From Halomonas stenophila (GTDB lineage Bacteria; Pseudomonadota; Gammaproteobacteria; Pseudomonadales; Halomonadaceae): a DNA stretch of 64,000 nt. Positions 26,053 through 36,477 of the stretch are shown here, piece after piece. Position 1 is the first letter of the stretch, and each line of letters begins with the position of its first letter. The DNA is taken from contig NZ_JACHXR010000006.1 in assembly GCF_014192275.1 (NCBI RefSeq), forward strand, positions 124,001 through 188,000. The letters are read 5' to 3'. The notes under the pieces are model-generated. The model did not search any database. It worked only from the letters and a program-made list of their open reading frames with translations, and was not told the origin of the DNA. The position numbers and the translations under genes are program-made.

Positions 26053-28241
26053 GGCTGACGCCGGAGCAGCGGGCCGTGGTCGGCCACCCGGGCGGCCACG
26101 CCCGGGTGGCGGCCGTGGCCGGGGCGGGCAAGACCACCACCATGGTGGCCCGGGTCCTGCACCTGCTCGAGCGGGGCGTGACGCCGGGGCGGATCCTGGT
26201 GTTGATGTTCAACCGCTCCGCCCGGGAGGACTTCCAGGCCCGGCTGGCGGCCATGGCCCCGGCCGGCCAGCCGCTACCCGACGTGCGCACCTTCCATTCC
26301 CTCGGGCATCGCCTCTCCCGGAGCCTGACCCGCTGGGGCGCGCTCGCCCCCCGGCAGCTGCTCACCGCCGACTGGCAATTGGAGCGGCTGCTGCGCCATG
26401 CCACCCAGCAGGCCCTGCAGGAACTGCCCGAGCCCGGCGAGGCGGCACTGGAGGCCGAGAAGCTCGAGGCCCTGGCCCACTTCTGCGGCCTGGTGAAGGC
26501 GGAGATGGCGAGTCCCGCCGAACTCTATGCCCGGCTCGATGTCGGCGAGGACAGCGAGCACTTCGTCGCCGCCTTCGAGCATGCCGAGGCCCTGCTGGCC
26601 GAGCAGGGCCTGATGACCTATTCGGATCTGCTCTACCGCCCCCTGCGGGCGCTGGAAGCCGACCCGGCCCTGCGCGGGCGGGTCCAGGGCTTCCTGGATC
26701 ACGTCATCATCGACGAGTACCAGGACATCAACCAGGCCCAGCAGCGCCTGCTGGCCGTGCTGGCCGGGCACCAGGCGGCGGTGATGGCGGTGGGCGACGC
26801 TAACCAGTGCATCTACGAGTGGCGCGGGGCGCACCCCGACACCATGCTCGAGAACTTCACCGCCACCTTCGGCGAGGCGCGGGACTACCCGCTGTCCACC
26901 ACCTTTCGCCACGGTCATGCCCTGGCGCTGGCCGCCAACCATGCCATCGCCGCCAACCGGCGTCGCCCCGACCAGCTCTGCCTGGCCGCGCCCGGCACCC
27001 CCGCCACCCGGCTGGCGGTGGGGCAGGGGACCCAGGGGCTGCTCGGCGAACTCGCCGGCTGGCAGCGCCGGGGCCGGGCGCTCGACGAGGCCTGCCTGCT
27101 GGTGCGCAGCTGGGCCCTGTCGGTGCCCCTGCAACTGGCCCTGCTGCGCGAGGGGGTGCCCTTCCGGCTGTCCCGGGAGGATCGCTTCGTGTTTCGCCTG
27201 CCCCTGGTGGAGGCCCTGGCGGGCTACCTGATGCTGGCGCAGGACGCCGGCCTGCTGCAGGATCCCGGCCACCTGCTGACCCTGCTCGCCCAGCCCACCC
27301 CCTTCGTCGCCCGGGAACGCCTGGTGGCGCTGGCCACCCGCCTGGCCGAGACCCGGCGCTGGCCGGAGCGTCACGACCCCCTCCTGACCGGCCTCAGGCC
27401 CCATCAGCGGCGGACCCTGAAGCGTCGCTGGGCGCTGCTCTGCGAGCTGCCCCGGCATGCCGGCTGGACGCCGGCCCGCCTGCTCGAGCACGTGATCGAG
27501 AGCGTGGAGGCGGAGAAGGTGCTCAAGCGCGCCGCCGCACGGCGCGACAAGGGCGAGGAGGACGTGCGGCTGCTCGATGTGCTGGTCGAGCAGGCCGGCG
27601 AGGCGACGGACCTGGCGGCCTTCATCGAGCTGCTGCGCCGGCCGGTGCAGAATCGCGATGACGGGGTGCTGATCACCACGGTGCACGGGGCCAAGGGCCT
27701 GGAGTGGCCACTGGTGGTGCTGGCGGGCCTCAACGAGGAGGACTTTCCCCACTACACCCGGGACAACCCCTTGACCCCCTCGCGCCTCGAGGAGGAGCGT
27801 CGGCTGTTCTACGTGGCCATCACCCGGGCCCGGGAGCAGTTGGTCATGCTGCATGACGGTGGCGACCACCGGCCCAGTCGCTTCCTCGGCGAGACCGCCT
27901 GGCAGGATGGCCAGCGGGTCGCCGAGCACCTGGCAGGGGAAGGCGAGGGCGAGGCGCCGCTGGCGGTCGCGCATCCGGGCCTGGTACGCCGTTATGTCGG
28001 GGCGCTGGGCCGTTCGCTGTCCATCGAGGAGGCCACCGTGCCGACGGGGATGCCCCCGGCTGCCAGCGATTTCCGGGTCGGCCAGCGCCTCACCCATGCC
28101 GTGTTCGGCGAGGGCGAGATCAGCGTGGTGGAAGGGGATCCGGACAACCCCGTGATCGAGGTGCGCTTCCACCGGGCCGGCCGACGCCGGCTGATCGCCC
28201 GTCGGGCGCCCATCGAACTGCTGGAAGGAGAACGCGCATGA
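26049..28241 (+). CDS. UvrD/Rep-like ATP-dependent DNA helicase
   Basis: A superfamily 1A helicase of 730 residues from the ATG at 26049. It has the Q motif LTPEQRAVV, motif I VAGAGKTTTM, motif II IDEYQDIN, motif III GDANQCIYEWRGA, motif V TVHGAKGLEWPLVVL and motif VI LFYVAITRAREQL. The C terminus ends in a small Tudor-like domain (VGQRLTHAVFGEGEI) similar to that of UvrD and PcrA. It is neither full-length UvrD nor Rep by its short 2B region, so I give no symbol. The stop overlaps the next start. Confidence 0.88.
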   Translation: MRLTPEQRAVVGHPGGHARVAAVAGAGKTTTMVARVLHLLERGVTPGRILVLMFNRSAREDFQARLAAMAPAGQPLPDVRTFHSLGHRLSRSLTRWGALAPRQLLTADWQLERLLRHATQQALQELPEPGEAALEAEKLEALAHFCGLVKAEMASPAELYARLDVGEDSEHFVAAFEHAEALLAEQGLMTYSDLLYRPLRALEADPALRGRVQGFLDHVIIDEYQDINQAQQRLLAVLAGHQAAVMAVGDANQCIYEWRGAHPDTMLENFTATFGEARDYPLSTTFRHGHALALAANHAIAANRRRPDQLCLAAPGTPATRLAVGQGTQGLLGELAGWQRRGRALDEACLLVRSWALSVPLQLALLREGVPFRLSREDRFVFRLPLVEALAGYLMLAQDAGLLQDPGHLLTLLAQPTPFVARERLVALATRLAETRRWPERHDPLLTGLRPHQRRTLKRRWALLCELPRHAGWTPARLLEHVIESVEAEKVLKRAAARRDKGEEDVRLLDVLVEQAGEATDLAAFIELLRRPVQNRDDGVLITTVHGAKGLEWPLVVLAGLNEEDFPHYTRDNPLTPSRLEEERRLFYVAITRAREQLVMLHDGGDHRPSRFLGETAWQDGQRVAEHLAGEGEGEAPLAVAHPGLVRRYVGALGRSLSIEEATVPTGMPPAASDFRVGQRLTHAVFGEGEISVVEGDPDNPVIEVRFHRAGRRRLIARRAPIELLEGERA

Positions 28242-29068
28242 ATCGTGTGCTGATCGAGGCCAGAGAGCTGGCCCGCGCCCTCGAGGGCGAATCTCCCCCC
28301 CTGGTGCTGGACTGCCGAGCCCGGCTCGGCGACCCGGATGCCGGCGACCGGCTGTGGCGGGAGGGTCATGTGCCCGGCAGCCAGCACCTGGACCTGGACC
28401 GCGACCTGGCCGCGCCCGCCGGCGCGGGCGGGCGTCACCCCTTGCCCCCGCCGGCGGCCTTCACCGCGGTGATCCAGCGACTGGGCATCGCCCCCGGGCG
28501 CGCGGTGGTGGTCTACGACGACCAGGGCGGTCAGCTGGCCGCGGCCCGCGCCTGGTGGATGCTGGCCTGCTGGGCCGGTCATCCCGAGGTGCGCGTGCTC
28601 GATGGCGGCCTTCGGGCCTGGCAGGATGCCGGCGGCGAGCTGCCGCTGGGCCGTGAGCCCCTGCCGCCCCCGAGCGACTGGACGCCGGCCTACCGCGACG
28701 CCGTCCGCGTCGACGCCGACGAGGTGTTCTCCGGCCGCGCCCTCAAGGTGGATGCCCGCGCCCGCGAGCGCTTCCGCGGCGAGGCCGAGCCCGTGGACCC
28801 GGTGGCGGGGCATATCACCGGAGCGGTATGCCGGCCGAGTGCCGAGAACCTCGACGAGAGCGGCCGCTTCAAGGCCCCCGAGGTGCTGGACGCGGAGCTC
28901 CCCGAGGGCGACGCGGTGATCGCCTACTGTGGCTCCGGCGTCACCGCCTGCCACGACATCCTGGCCTACGCCGTGGCCGGCCGACCGCTGCCCCGGCTCT
29001 ATCCCGGCTCCTGGAGCGAGTGGATCCGTGATCCCGCCCGACCCATCGCCCGCGGTGATCACGAGTAA
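28238..29068 (+). CDS. sseA: Sulfurtransferase, 3-mercaptopyruvate/thiosulfate type
   Basis: A 276-residue two-domain rhodanese. The C-terminal domain has the active-site loop CGSGVTA, the form typical of 3-mercaptopyruvate sulfurtransferases. The N-terminal domain keeps WREGHVPGSQHLDLDRDL but lacks an active Cys. The protein transfers sulfur to thiol acceptors in the cytoplasm. It overlaps the helicase gene by ATGA. Its stop codon lies in the stem of a hairpin. Confidence 0.85.
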   Translation: MNRVLIEARELARALEGESPPLVLDCRARLGDPDAGDRLWREGHVPGSQHLDLDRDLAAPAGAGGRHPLPPPAAFTAVIQRLGIAPGRAVVVYDDQGGQLAAARAWWMLACWAGHPEVRVLDGGLRAWQDAGGELPLGREPLPPPSDWTPAYRDAVRVDADEVFSGRALKVDARARERFRGEAEPVDPVAGHITGAVCRPSAENLDESGRFKAPEVLDAELPEGDAVIAYCGSGVTACHDILAYAVAGRPLPRLYPGSWSEWIRDPARPIARGDHE

Positions 29069-29097
29069 CCCGGCAAGCTTTTATGTCGGGTTACTCG
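29062..29097 (+). terminator. Hairpin at the end of sseA
   Basis: A perfect 11-bp inverted repeat (29062-29072 with 29087-29097) encloses the sseA stop codon, with a 14-nt loop. No T run follows. It probably ends or stabilizes the message before wlbA. Confidence 0.55.
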
Positions 29098-29144
29098 CGG
29101 CACAGGGAAGTGCCAGGTGAATAGTGTCGCCGCGGTGAGACGCG

Positions 29145-29173
29145 TTGAGCCTCCGCTGGCCAGCGTCTACTCT
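29145..29173 (+). promoter_or_regulatory. Candidate promoter for the wlbA-wbpE cassette
   Basis: TTGAGC (29145-29150) and TACTCT (29168-29173) are separated by 17 bp, 57 bases before the wlbA start. The -10 matches only three of six positions, so this is weak. Confidence 0.35.
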
Positions 29174-29175
29174 GA

Positions 29176-31292
<2,117 letters not shown>

Positions 31293-31295
<3 letters not shown>

Positions 31296-31351
31296 AGAGC
31301 GGCGCTGCGCGCCTTGAAGAAGGAAGAAGAACCTCTTCCTTCTTCATTTCT
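31293..31351. repeat. Stop-anchored hairpin element, copy 3 (wbpE/etfD)
   Basis: Starts at the wbpE TGA. The 20-mer AAGAGCGGCGCTGCGCGCCT (31295-31314) contains the hairpin GGCGC-TGC-GCGCC. It is followed by a perfect 12-bp stem GAAGAAGGAAGA (31316-31327) with TCTTCCTTCTTC (31334-31345) and a 6-nt loop, then ATTTCTT. It sits between convergent genes and is a plausible bidirectional terminator. Confidence 0.8.
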
Positions 31352-31357
31352 TCCGGC

Positions 31358-33025
31358 TTACATATTCGGGTAGTTCGGCCCGCCGCCGCCTTCCGGCGCC
31401 ACCCAGGTGATGTTCTGCGCCGGGTCCTTGATGTCGCAGGTCTTGCAGTGGATGCAGTTCTGGAAGTTGATCTGGAACTTCGGCTTGCCCGCCTCGTCCT
31501 CGACCACCTCGTAGACGCCGACCGGGCAGTAGCGTTGGGCCGGCTCGGCATACTCGGGCAGGTTGTCGCGGATCGGCAGCTCGGGATCGGCGAGTTTGAG
31601 GTGGCAGGGCTGGTCCTCCTCGTGGTTGGTGTTGGACAGGAACACCGAGGAGGGCTTGTCGAAGGACAGCTTGCCGTCCGGCTTGGGGTAGTCGATCTTC
31701 TCGCACTCGGCCGCCTTCTTCAGGGTGGCGTGGTCCGGGGTGGTGTCGTGGACCGTCGGCAGCTTGCCGCCGAGCAGTTGGTCGAGGAAGTTGTAGGCGC
31801 CGCCACCCAGGGTGCCGTACTTGTGGATCGCCGGGCCGAAGCTGCGGCTCTCGTCGAGCTCATGATAGGCCCAACTGGCCTGCCACTTGCCCTCGAAGGC
31901 GGTGAGTTCGGCGCCGCCCTCGTCGCCGCCGGCGAGGGCCTCGAAGACCGCCTCGGCGGCCACCATGCCGGACTTCATGGCGGTGTGCAGGCCCTTGATC
32001 TTGGCGAAGTTCAGGGTGCCGGCGTCGCAGCCGATCAACAGCCCGCCGGGGAAGGTCATCCTGGGCAGGCAGTTGAGGCCGCCCTTGGCGATGGCCCGGG
32101 CGCCGTAGGCGACCCGCTTGCCGCCCTCCAGGTGCCTGGCCAGCACCGGATGGTGCTTCATGCGCTGGAACTCGTCGAAGGGCGACAGGTAAGGGTTCCG
32201 GTAGGACAGGTCCATGATCAGGCCGACCACCACCTGGGCATTCTCCGCATGGTAGAGGAACCAGCCGCCGTGGGTGTGCCTGTCCAGCGGCCAGCCGGAG
32301 CCGTGCAGCACCAGGCCCGGCTCGTGCTTGTCGGCGGGGATGTCCCACAGCTCCTTCAAGCCGATGCCGTAGTGCTGGGGGTCCTTGCCGGCATCGAGGT
32401 CGAACCGCTCGATCAGGCGCTTGCCCAAGTGGCCCCGGGCGCCCTCGGCGAGCAGGGTGTACTTGGCGCGCAGCTCCATGCCCGGCATATAGCCATCCTT
32501 CGGCGACCCATCCGCGGCGACCCCCATGTCACCGATCAGGATGCCCTTGACCGCTTCATCCTCGACGATCACCTCCTGGGCGGCGAAGCCGGGGAAGACC
32601 TCGACGCCGAGCTCCTCGGCCTGCTCGGCCAGCCAGCGGCACAGGTTGCCGGCGCTGATCACATAGCGGGTGATGTCCCCGCCGGTGTTGTGCATGCTCG
32701 GCGGCACCAGGGCGTTGGGCAGCTTCTGGGCCTTCTCGGCGTCCTTGAGCAGGTAGAGCTCGTCGCGCACGGCGGGGGTGGTCAGGGGCGCGCCGCGTGC
32801 CTCCCAGTCGGGGAACAGCTCCTGGAGGGCGCGGGGCTCGAAGACCGCCCCGGAGAGGATGTGGGCGCCCACCTCGGAGCCCTTCTCGACCACGCACACG
32901 GTGAGTTCCTGCTCCGCCTCATTGGCCTGCTGCATCAGGCGGCAGGCCGCGGCCAGGCCGGAGGGGCCGGCGCCGACGATGACCACGTCGAAGTCCATGG
33001 AGTCGCGCTCTACTTGTTCAGTCAT
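31358..33025 (-). CDS. etfD: Electron transfer flavoprotein-ubiquinone oxidoreductase
   Basis: ETF-QO passes electrons from reduced ETF to ubiquinone at the membrane. The 555-residue protein has an N-terminal FAD motif VVIVGAGPSGLAAA. Its C-terminal 4Fe-4S domain has Cys in RYCPVGVY and the cluster motif CIHCKTCDIKDP. LIGCDAGTLN and a long central ubiquinone-binding region match the family in length. It is divergent from etfBA across a 354-bp gap, which makes a complete fatty-acid/amino-acid electron branch. Confidence 0.96.
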   Translation of the reverse strand: MTEQVERDSMDFDVVIVGAGPSGLAAACRLMQQANEAEQELTVCVVEKGSEVGAHILSGAVFEPRALQELFPDWEARGAPLTTPAVRDELYLLKDAEKAQKLPNALVPPSMHNTGGDITRYVISAGNLCRWLAEQAEELGVEVFPGFAAQEVIVEDEAVKGILIGDMGVAADGSPKDGYMPGMELRAKYTLLAEGARGHLGKRLIERFDLDAGKDPQHYGIGLKELWDIPADKHEPGLVLHGSGWPLDRHTHGGWFLYHAENAQVVVGLIMDLSYRNPYLSPFDEFQRMKHHPVLARHLEGGKRVAYGARAIAKGGLNCLPRMTFPGGLLIGCDAGTLNFAKIKGLHTAMKSGMVAAEAVFEALAGGDEGGAELTAFEGKWQASWAYHELDESRSFGPAIHKYGTLGGGAYNFLDQLLGGKLPTVHDTTPDHATLKKAAECEKIDYPKPDGKLSFDKPSSVFLSNTNHEEDQPCHLKLADPELPIRDNLPEYAEPAQRYCPVGVYEVVEDEAGKPKFQINFQNCIHCKTCDIKDPAQNITWVAPEGGGGPNYPNM

Positions 33026-33092
33026 CGGATGTGTCTCCTCCCACGGCGACGACGCCCGGGTCCCGAGGGCACCACTAACGTCGATAGGTTTT

Positions 33093-33106
33093 AAAACGGT
33101 CGTTTG
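33093..33106. promoter_or_regulatory. PsrA-like operator in the etfD-etfBA divergent region
   Basis: AAAAC-GGTC-GTTTG (33093-33106) matches, with one deviation, the pattern recalled for the fatty-acid regulator PsrA (G/C-AAAC, 2-4 bases, GTTT-G/C). It lies 68 bases upstream of the etfD start. The rest of the 354-bp gap (33026-33379) holds no gene that I can support. Confidence 0.45.
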
Positions 33107-33261
33107 CTTCTAGGTCCGACCCATGATAGGCATAATACCGTCAAAGGGGCACCCCTTACGATGGGGGAAGGCGCCGCGAGTGCCGTTTCCCGGGATGGCG
33201 AGGATTGTTGTGGTCGCCCGGGCTGTGGCACATTAGTGGGGTTTTTTGGTGCGGCGCCTAT

Positions 33262-33286
33262 CAAACGCTTGCATGAAACATATAAG
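33262..33286 (+). promoter_or_regulatory. Candidate etfB promoter with overlapping palindrome
   Basis: TATAAG (33281-33286) is a possible -10, but the -35 at 17 bp (CTATCA) is weak. The imperfect palindrome CAAACGCTTG (33262-33271) lies right where a -35 and spacer would be, so it may be an operator. Confidence 0.35.
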
Positions 33287-33379
33287 GGCATGCCGGTCGG
33301 TTCTAAGAGGGCAGGGCATCGTGTCGCGATGCCCGCTCCCGTTACCCAAGGTTCCGAAACTGAACCAAGCGAGGACAAC

Positions 33380-34132
33380 ATGAAGGTACTCGTCGCGGTC
33401 AAACGCGTCATCGACTACAACGTCAAGATCCGGGTCAAGCCGGACAACTCCGACGTCGACCTCACCAACGTCAAGATGGCCATGAATCCCTTCTGCGAGA
33501 TCGCCGTGGAGGAAGCGGTGCGGCTCAAGGAGCGGGGCGTGGCGACCGAGGTGGTCGCGGTCACCGTGGGCCCCAAGGCCGCCCAGGAACAGCTGCGCAC
33601 CGCGCTGGCGCTGGGCGCCGACCGGGCCATCCACATCCAGACCGACGAGCGCGTCGAGTCGCTGGGCGCCGCCAAGGCGCTGGCCAGGGTGGTCGAGGAG
33701 GAGCAGCCGGGCCTCACCATCCTCGGCAAGCAGGCCATCGACAGCGACAACAACCAGACCGGCCAGATGCTCGCCGCGCTGACCGGCCGGCCCCAGGGCA
33801 CCTTCGCCTCCGAGGTGGTCATCGAGAATGACAAGGCCCGGGTCACCCGCGAGATCGACGGCGGGCTGCAGACCGTCGAACTCGCGCTGCCGGCCATCGT
33901 CACCACCGACCTGCGCCTCAACGAGCCGCGCTACGCCAAGCTGCCGGACATCATGAAGGCCAAGAAGAAGCCGCTTTCCGTCAAGACCCCGGAGGAGCTG
34001 GGCGTTGAGGTGGCGTCACGGCTCACGCTGGTCAAGGTCGAGCCGCCGGCCGAGCGCCAGGGCGGCGTCAAGGTGGGCTCGGTGGACGAGCTGGTCGACA
34101 AGCTGAAGAACGAAGCGAAGGTGATCTCATGA
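33380..34132 (+). CDS. etfB: Electron transfer flavoprotein subunit beta
   Basis: EtfB forms a soluble heterodimer with EtfA that accepts electrons from acyl-CoA dehydrogenases. From the ATG at 33380 it has 250 residues and begins [20 protein letters not shown]. It contains the AMP-binding region and the ETF-beta signature near [31 protein letters not shown], shown here only in part. GAGGACAAC precedes this start. A longer in-frame start upstream would read through the promoter region and is rejected. It overlaps etfA by ATGA. Confidence 0.96.
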   Translation: MKVLVAVKRVIDYNVKIRVKPDNSDVDLTNVKMAMNPFCEIAVEEAVRLKERGVATEVVAVTVGPKAAQEQLRTALALGADRAIHIQTDERVESLGAAKALARVVEEEQPGLTILGKQAIDSDNNQTGQMLAALTGRPQGTFASEVVIENDKARVTREIDGGLQTVELALPAIVTTDLRLNEPRYAKLPDIMKAKKKPLSVKTPEELGVEVASRLTLVKVEPPAERQGGVKVGSVDELVDKLKNEAKVIS

Positions 34133-35067
34133 GTATCCTGGTCCTTGCCGAACATCACGACGGCCAACTGGCCGGTGCCACCGCCCACGTGGTGGCCGCG
34201 GCCCGGGCGATCCAGCAGGACAGCGGCGGCGACATCGATGTCCTGGTGGCAGGCGAGAACGTCGGCGCCATCGCGGACGCCGCGGCCAGGCTCGACGGCG
34301 TGAGCCGGGTGCGCGTCGCCGATGCCGCCGTCTACGCCCACCAGCTGGCCGAGCCGCTGGGCGAGCTGCTGGTGGCGCTGGCCGACGACTACGGTCACGT
34401 GCTGGCCGCCGCCACCACCACCGGCAAGAACGTCATGCCGCGGCTGGCCGCGCTGAAGGACGTGGCCCAGCTCTCCGAGATCATCGCGGTGGAGAGTGCC
34501 GACACCTTCCAGCGGCCGATCTATGCCGGCAACGCCATCGCCACGGTGCAGAGCGACGACGCCCTCAAGGTGATCACCGTGCGCGCCACCGCCTTCGATG
34601 CCGTCGCCGAGACGGGCTCCGCCAGCGTCGAGGCGGTGGATACCGTGGTCGACAATGCCTTGTCGTCCTTCGTCGGCGAGGAGCTGGCCGCGAGCGACCG
34701 TCCCGAGCTGGGCGCGGCCAAGGTGGTGATCTCCGGCGGCCGGGGCATGGGCAGCGGCGACAACTTCAAGCTGCTCGACGGCATCGCCGACAAGCTGGGG
34801 GCGGCGATCGGCGCCTCGCGGGCGGCGGTGGACGCGGGCTTCGTGCCCAACGACATGCAGGTCGGCCAGACTGGCAAGATCGTCGCCCCGGAGCTCTACA
34901 TCGCCGTGGGCATCTCGGGGGCCATCCAGCACCTGGCGGGCATGAAGGACTCCAAGGTGATCGTGGCGATCAACAAGGACGAGGAGGCGCCGATCTTCCA
35001 GGTGGCCGATTACGGATTGGTCGCGGATCTCTTCGAGGCCCTCCCGGAGCTGGAGAGCAAGCTCTAG
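34129..35067 (+). CDS. etfA: Electron transfer flavoprotein subunit alpha
   Basis: EtfA binds the FAD of the ETF heterodimer. The 312-residue protein has the C-terminal FAD-binding domain with [41 protein letters not shown] and NKDEEAPIF, all family hallmarks. The start overlaps the etfB stop (ATGA). A strong terminator follows about 50 bases after the stop. Confidence 0.97.
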   Translation: MSILVLAEHHDGQLAGATAHVVAAARAIQQDSGGDIDVLVAGENVGAIADAAARLDGVSRVRVADAAVYAHQLAEPLGELLVALADDYGHVLAAATTTGKNVMPRLAALKDVAQLSEIIAVESADTFQRPIYAGNAIATVQSDDALKVITVRATAFDAVAETGSASVEAVDTVVDNALSSFVGEELAASDRPELGAAKVVISGGRGMGSGDNFKLLDGIADKLGAAIGASRAAVDAGFVPNDMQVGQTGKIVAPELYIAVGISGAIQHLAGMKDSKVIVAINKDEEAPIFQVADYGLVADLFEALPELESKL

Positions 35068-35115
35068 CTTCTGAACGCCAGCGGTAGCACGCTATCGCGT
35101 GTGGCCGATATCGAG

Positions 35116-35155
35116 GGGCCGGTCTCCCGCAGGGGAGGCCGGCCCTTCTTGTCTC
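35116..35155 (+). terminator. Intrinsic terminator after etfA
   Basis: A 13-bp stem with one G-U pair (35116-35128 with 35133-35145) and a 4-nt loop, followed by TTCTTGTCT. It lies downstream of etfBA and just beyond the end of the convergent hypothetical gene. Confidence 0.8.
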
Positions 35156-35166
35156 CGGGAGGGACG

Positions 35167-35568
35167 TCAGCCGAGCCCCAGGCGGCGGAACAGGCGACGC
35201 GCCGAGCCTTGCCAGTGGCCGCGGGGGGCCGGCCGCGGCATGGCCAGACGGGTGGCGTGCCCCAAGGGGGTGATGATGGCGTCGAGGTGCCGGCGGCAAT
35301 GTCCTCGGTCGAGCCCGCCCGGGCACTGGAGCAGCAGCAGGCCGACGTGGGAAATGGCGCCGTCCAGGGCACGGCAGAGGTCCGCCTGGGAGGCGGCCTC
35401 GACCCGGCAGCGATGCATCTCGCCCAGCAGCATCCTGATCGATCCCGTGTCCAGCCAGCACGGCGATGCGTCGCCGCCCGGACCCTCGTCGACCGACTGC
35501 CGGATGGCCCGGAAGGAAACGTGAAGGAAGATGCAGGTGTAGTGCAGCCGGGGTCGGTCGATAGCCAT
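35167..35568 (-). CDS. Hypothetical protein downstream of a Fur box
   Basis: A 133-residue protein I do not recognise. It begins MAIDRPRLHYTCIFLHVSF, has four scattered Cys and several His residues, and ends in a basic stretch. No signal peptide is obvious. GC use at third positions is high, and the other minus-strand frame here reads as low-complexity Ser/Arg sequence, so this frame is the more likely gene. A good Fur box lies 20 bases upstream of the start, so expression is probably iron-repressed. It is divergent from the TonB2 operon, which suggests a role in iron acquisition. Confidence 0.6.
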   Translation of the reverse strand: MAIDRPRLHYTCIFLHVSFRAIRQSVDEGPGGDASPCWLDTGSIRMLLGEMHRCRVEAASQADLCRALDGAISHVGLLLLQCPGGLDRGHCRRHLDAIITPLGHATRLAMPRPAPRGHWQGSARRLFRRLGLG

Positions 35569-35587
35569 GAGACGCCCTGCAGAGGAT

Positions 35588-35606
35588 GATAAGGATTCTC
35601 ATTATC
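35588..35606. promoter_or_regulatory. Fur box
   Basis: GATAAGGATTCTCATTATC (35588-35606) matches the 19-bp E. coli Fur consensus at 16 positions by my count. It lies between the divergent hypothetical gene and the TonB2 operon. It is close enough to the hypothetical gene to cover its promoter. Confidence 0.8.
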
Positions 35607-35653
35607 GTTGTTCATGGCTCCCTCCGTCAAATGACGCCAGCCGCCATGTACAT

Positions 35654-35668
35654 TGATAACTATTCTTG
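35654..35668. promoter_or_regulatory. Weak second Fur-like site before the TonB2 operon
   Basis: TGATAAC-T-ATTCTTG (35654-35668) matches ten of fourteen positions of the 7-1-7 Fur pattern. It is nearer the TonB2 operon start than the stronger box. The AT-rich patch may also hold the operon's -10. Confidence 0.35.
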
Positions 35669-35715
35669 TTTGAGGTAGCGTGCCTGGCATTCCGCGCACC
35701 TTCCGGGAGACGAGA

Positions 35716-36477
35716 GTGCAGAACAGAGCATCATGGATTCGCTGGAGCCTGGCCGGCCTCGCCTTGACGGCGGCCGCGAGCGCCCCCGCCACGGAATTGC
35801 GTGAGGAGGCGATCGCGGCCCAGCGCACCCAGGCCGAGCTGCAGGCGCGCATCGACGGCGCCGATCAGGCGGTTCGCGAGCGCCTGAAGGCCTTGCGTCA
35901 GGCTCGGGAAGAGACCCGGCGCCTGAGCCGCTACAACGCCGAGCTGGCCCCCCTGGTCGAGCGACAGGCCGCGACCCTGGCCGAACGCCGCGAGGCCCTC
36001 GACACCCTGTCACAGACCCGCGAGGCCTTGCCGGGGCTGATGCGCGGCATGGTCGAGCGCCTGCGCACCTGGGTGGAAGGCGATATGCCCTTCCTGCGCG
36101 ACGAGCGCCTGGCCCGGGTGGACAGCCTCGAGCCCCTGCTGGCCGACCCCGAGCTCGATACCGCCGAGAAACTGGAGCGGGTGCTGGCCGCCTGGCAGGC
36201 CGAGCTCGACTACGGCCGCGAGCTCGATACCTGGCGCGGCGAGCTGCCCGGCGAGACCCCGCGGGAGGTGGACTTCCTGCGCCTGGGCCGAGTGGGCTGG
36301 TACTACCTGACTCCCGACGGCCGTCGGGGCGGCGTCTGGCAGGCCGAGCCCGGCGAGTGGCGCCCCCTGGACGAGACCGCCCTGGCCGAGGTCCGCAAGG
36401 GGCTGGCCATCGCCCGGGAGCAGCGCGCCCCGGCCCTGCTGGACCTGCCCGTCTCGCAACCCCGGGAGGACGCCTGA
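35716..36477 (+). CDS. DUF3450 domain periplasmic protein of the TonB2 system
   Basis: The first gene of the TonB2 operon. From GTG at 35716 it has 253 residues with a signal peptide (basic start, hydrophobic 8-20, Ala-rich cleavage region). A long coiled coil (about 25-110, rich in Arg/Glu/Ala/Leu) follows, and then DUF3450 features such as GWYYLTPDGRRGGVW. A GTG at 35680 is possible but has a poorly spaced ribosome site. DUF3450 proteins commonly precede ttpC-exbB-exbD-tonB. The exact role is unknown. The stop shares a base with the ttpC ATG. Confidence 0.82.
   Translation: MQNRASWIRWSLAGLALTAAASAPATELREEAIAAQRTQAELQARIDGADQAVRERLKALRQAREETRRLSRYNAELAPLVERQAATLAERREALDTLSQTREALPGLMRGMVERLRTWVEGDMPFLRDERLARVDSLEPLLADPELDTAEKLERVLAAWQAELDYGRELDTWRGELPGETPREVDFLRLGRVGWYYLTPDGRRGGVWQAEPGEWRPLDETALAEVRKGLAIAREQRAPALLDLPVSQPREDA

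Noticed and set aside
35064..35852. A 262-codon minus-strand frame overlapping the 133-residue hypothetical
   Set aside because: Its translation is Ser/Arg/Pro-rich with poor codon use, and its start would lie inside the DUF3450 gene; the 133-residue frame has better codon use and a Fur box at its start.
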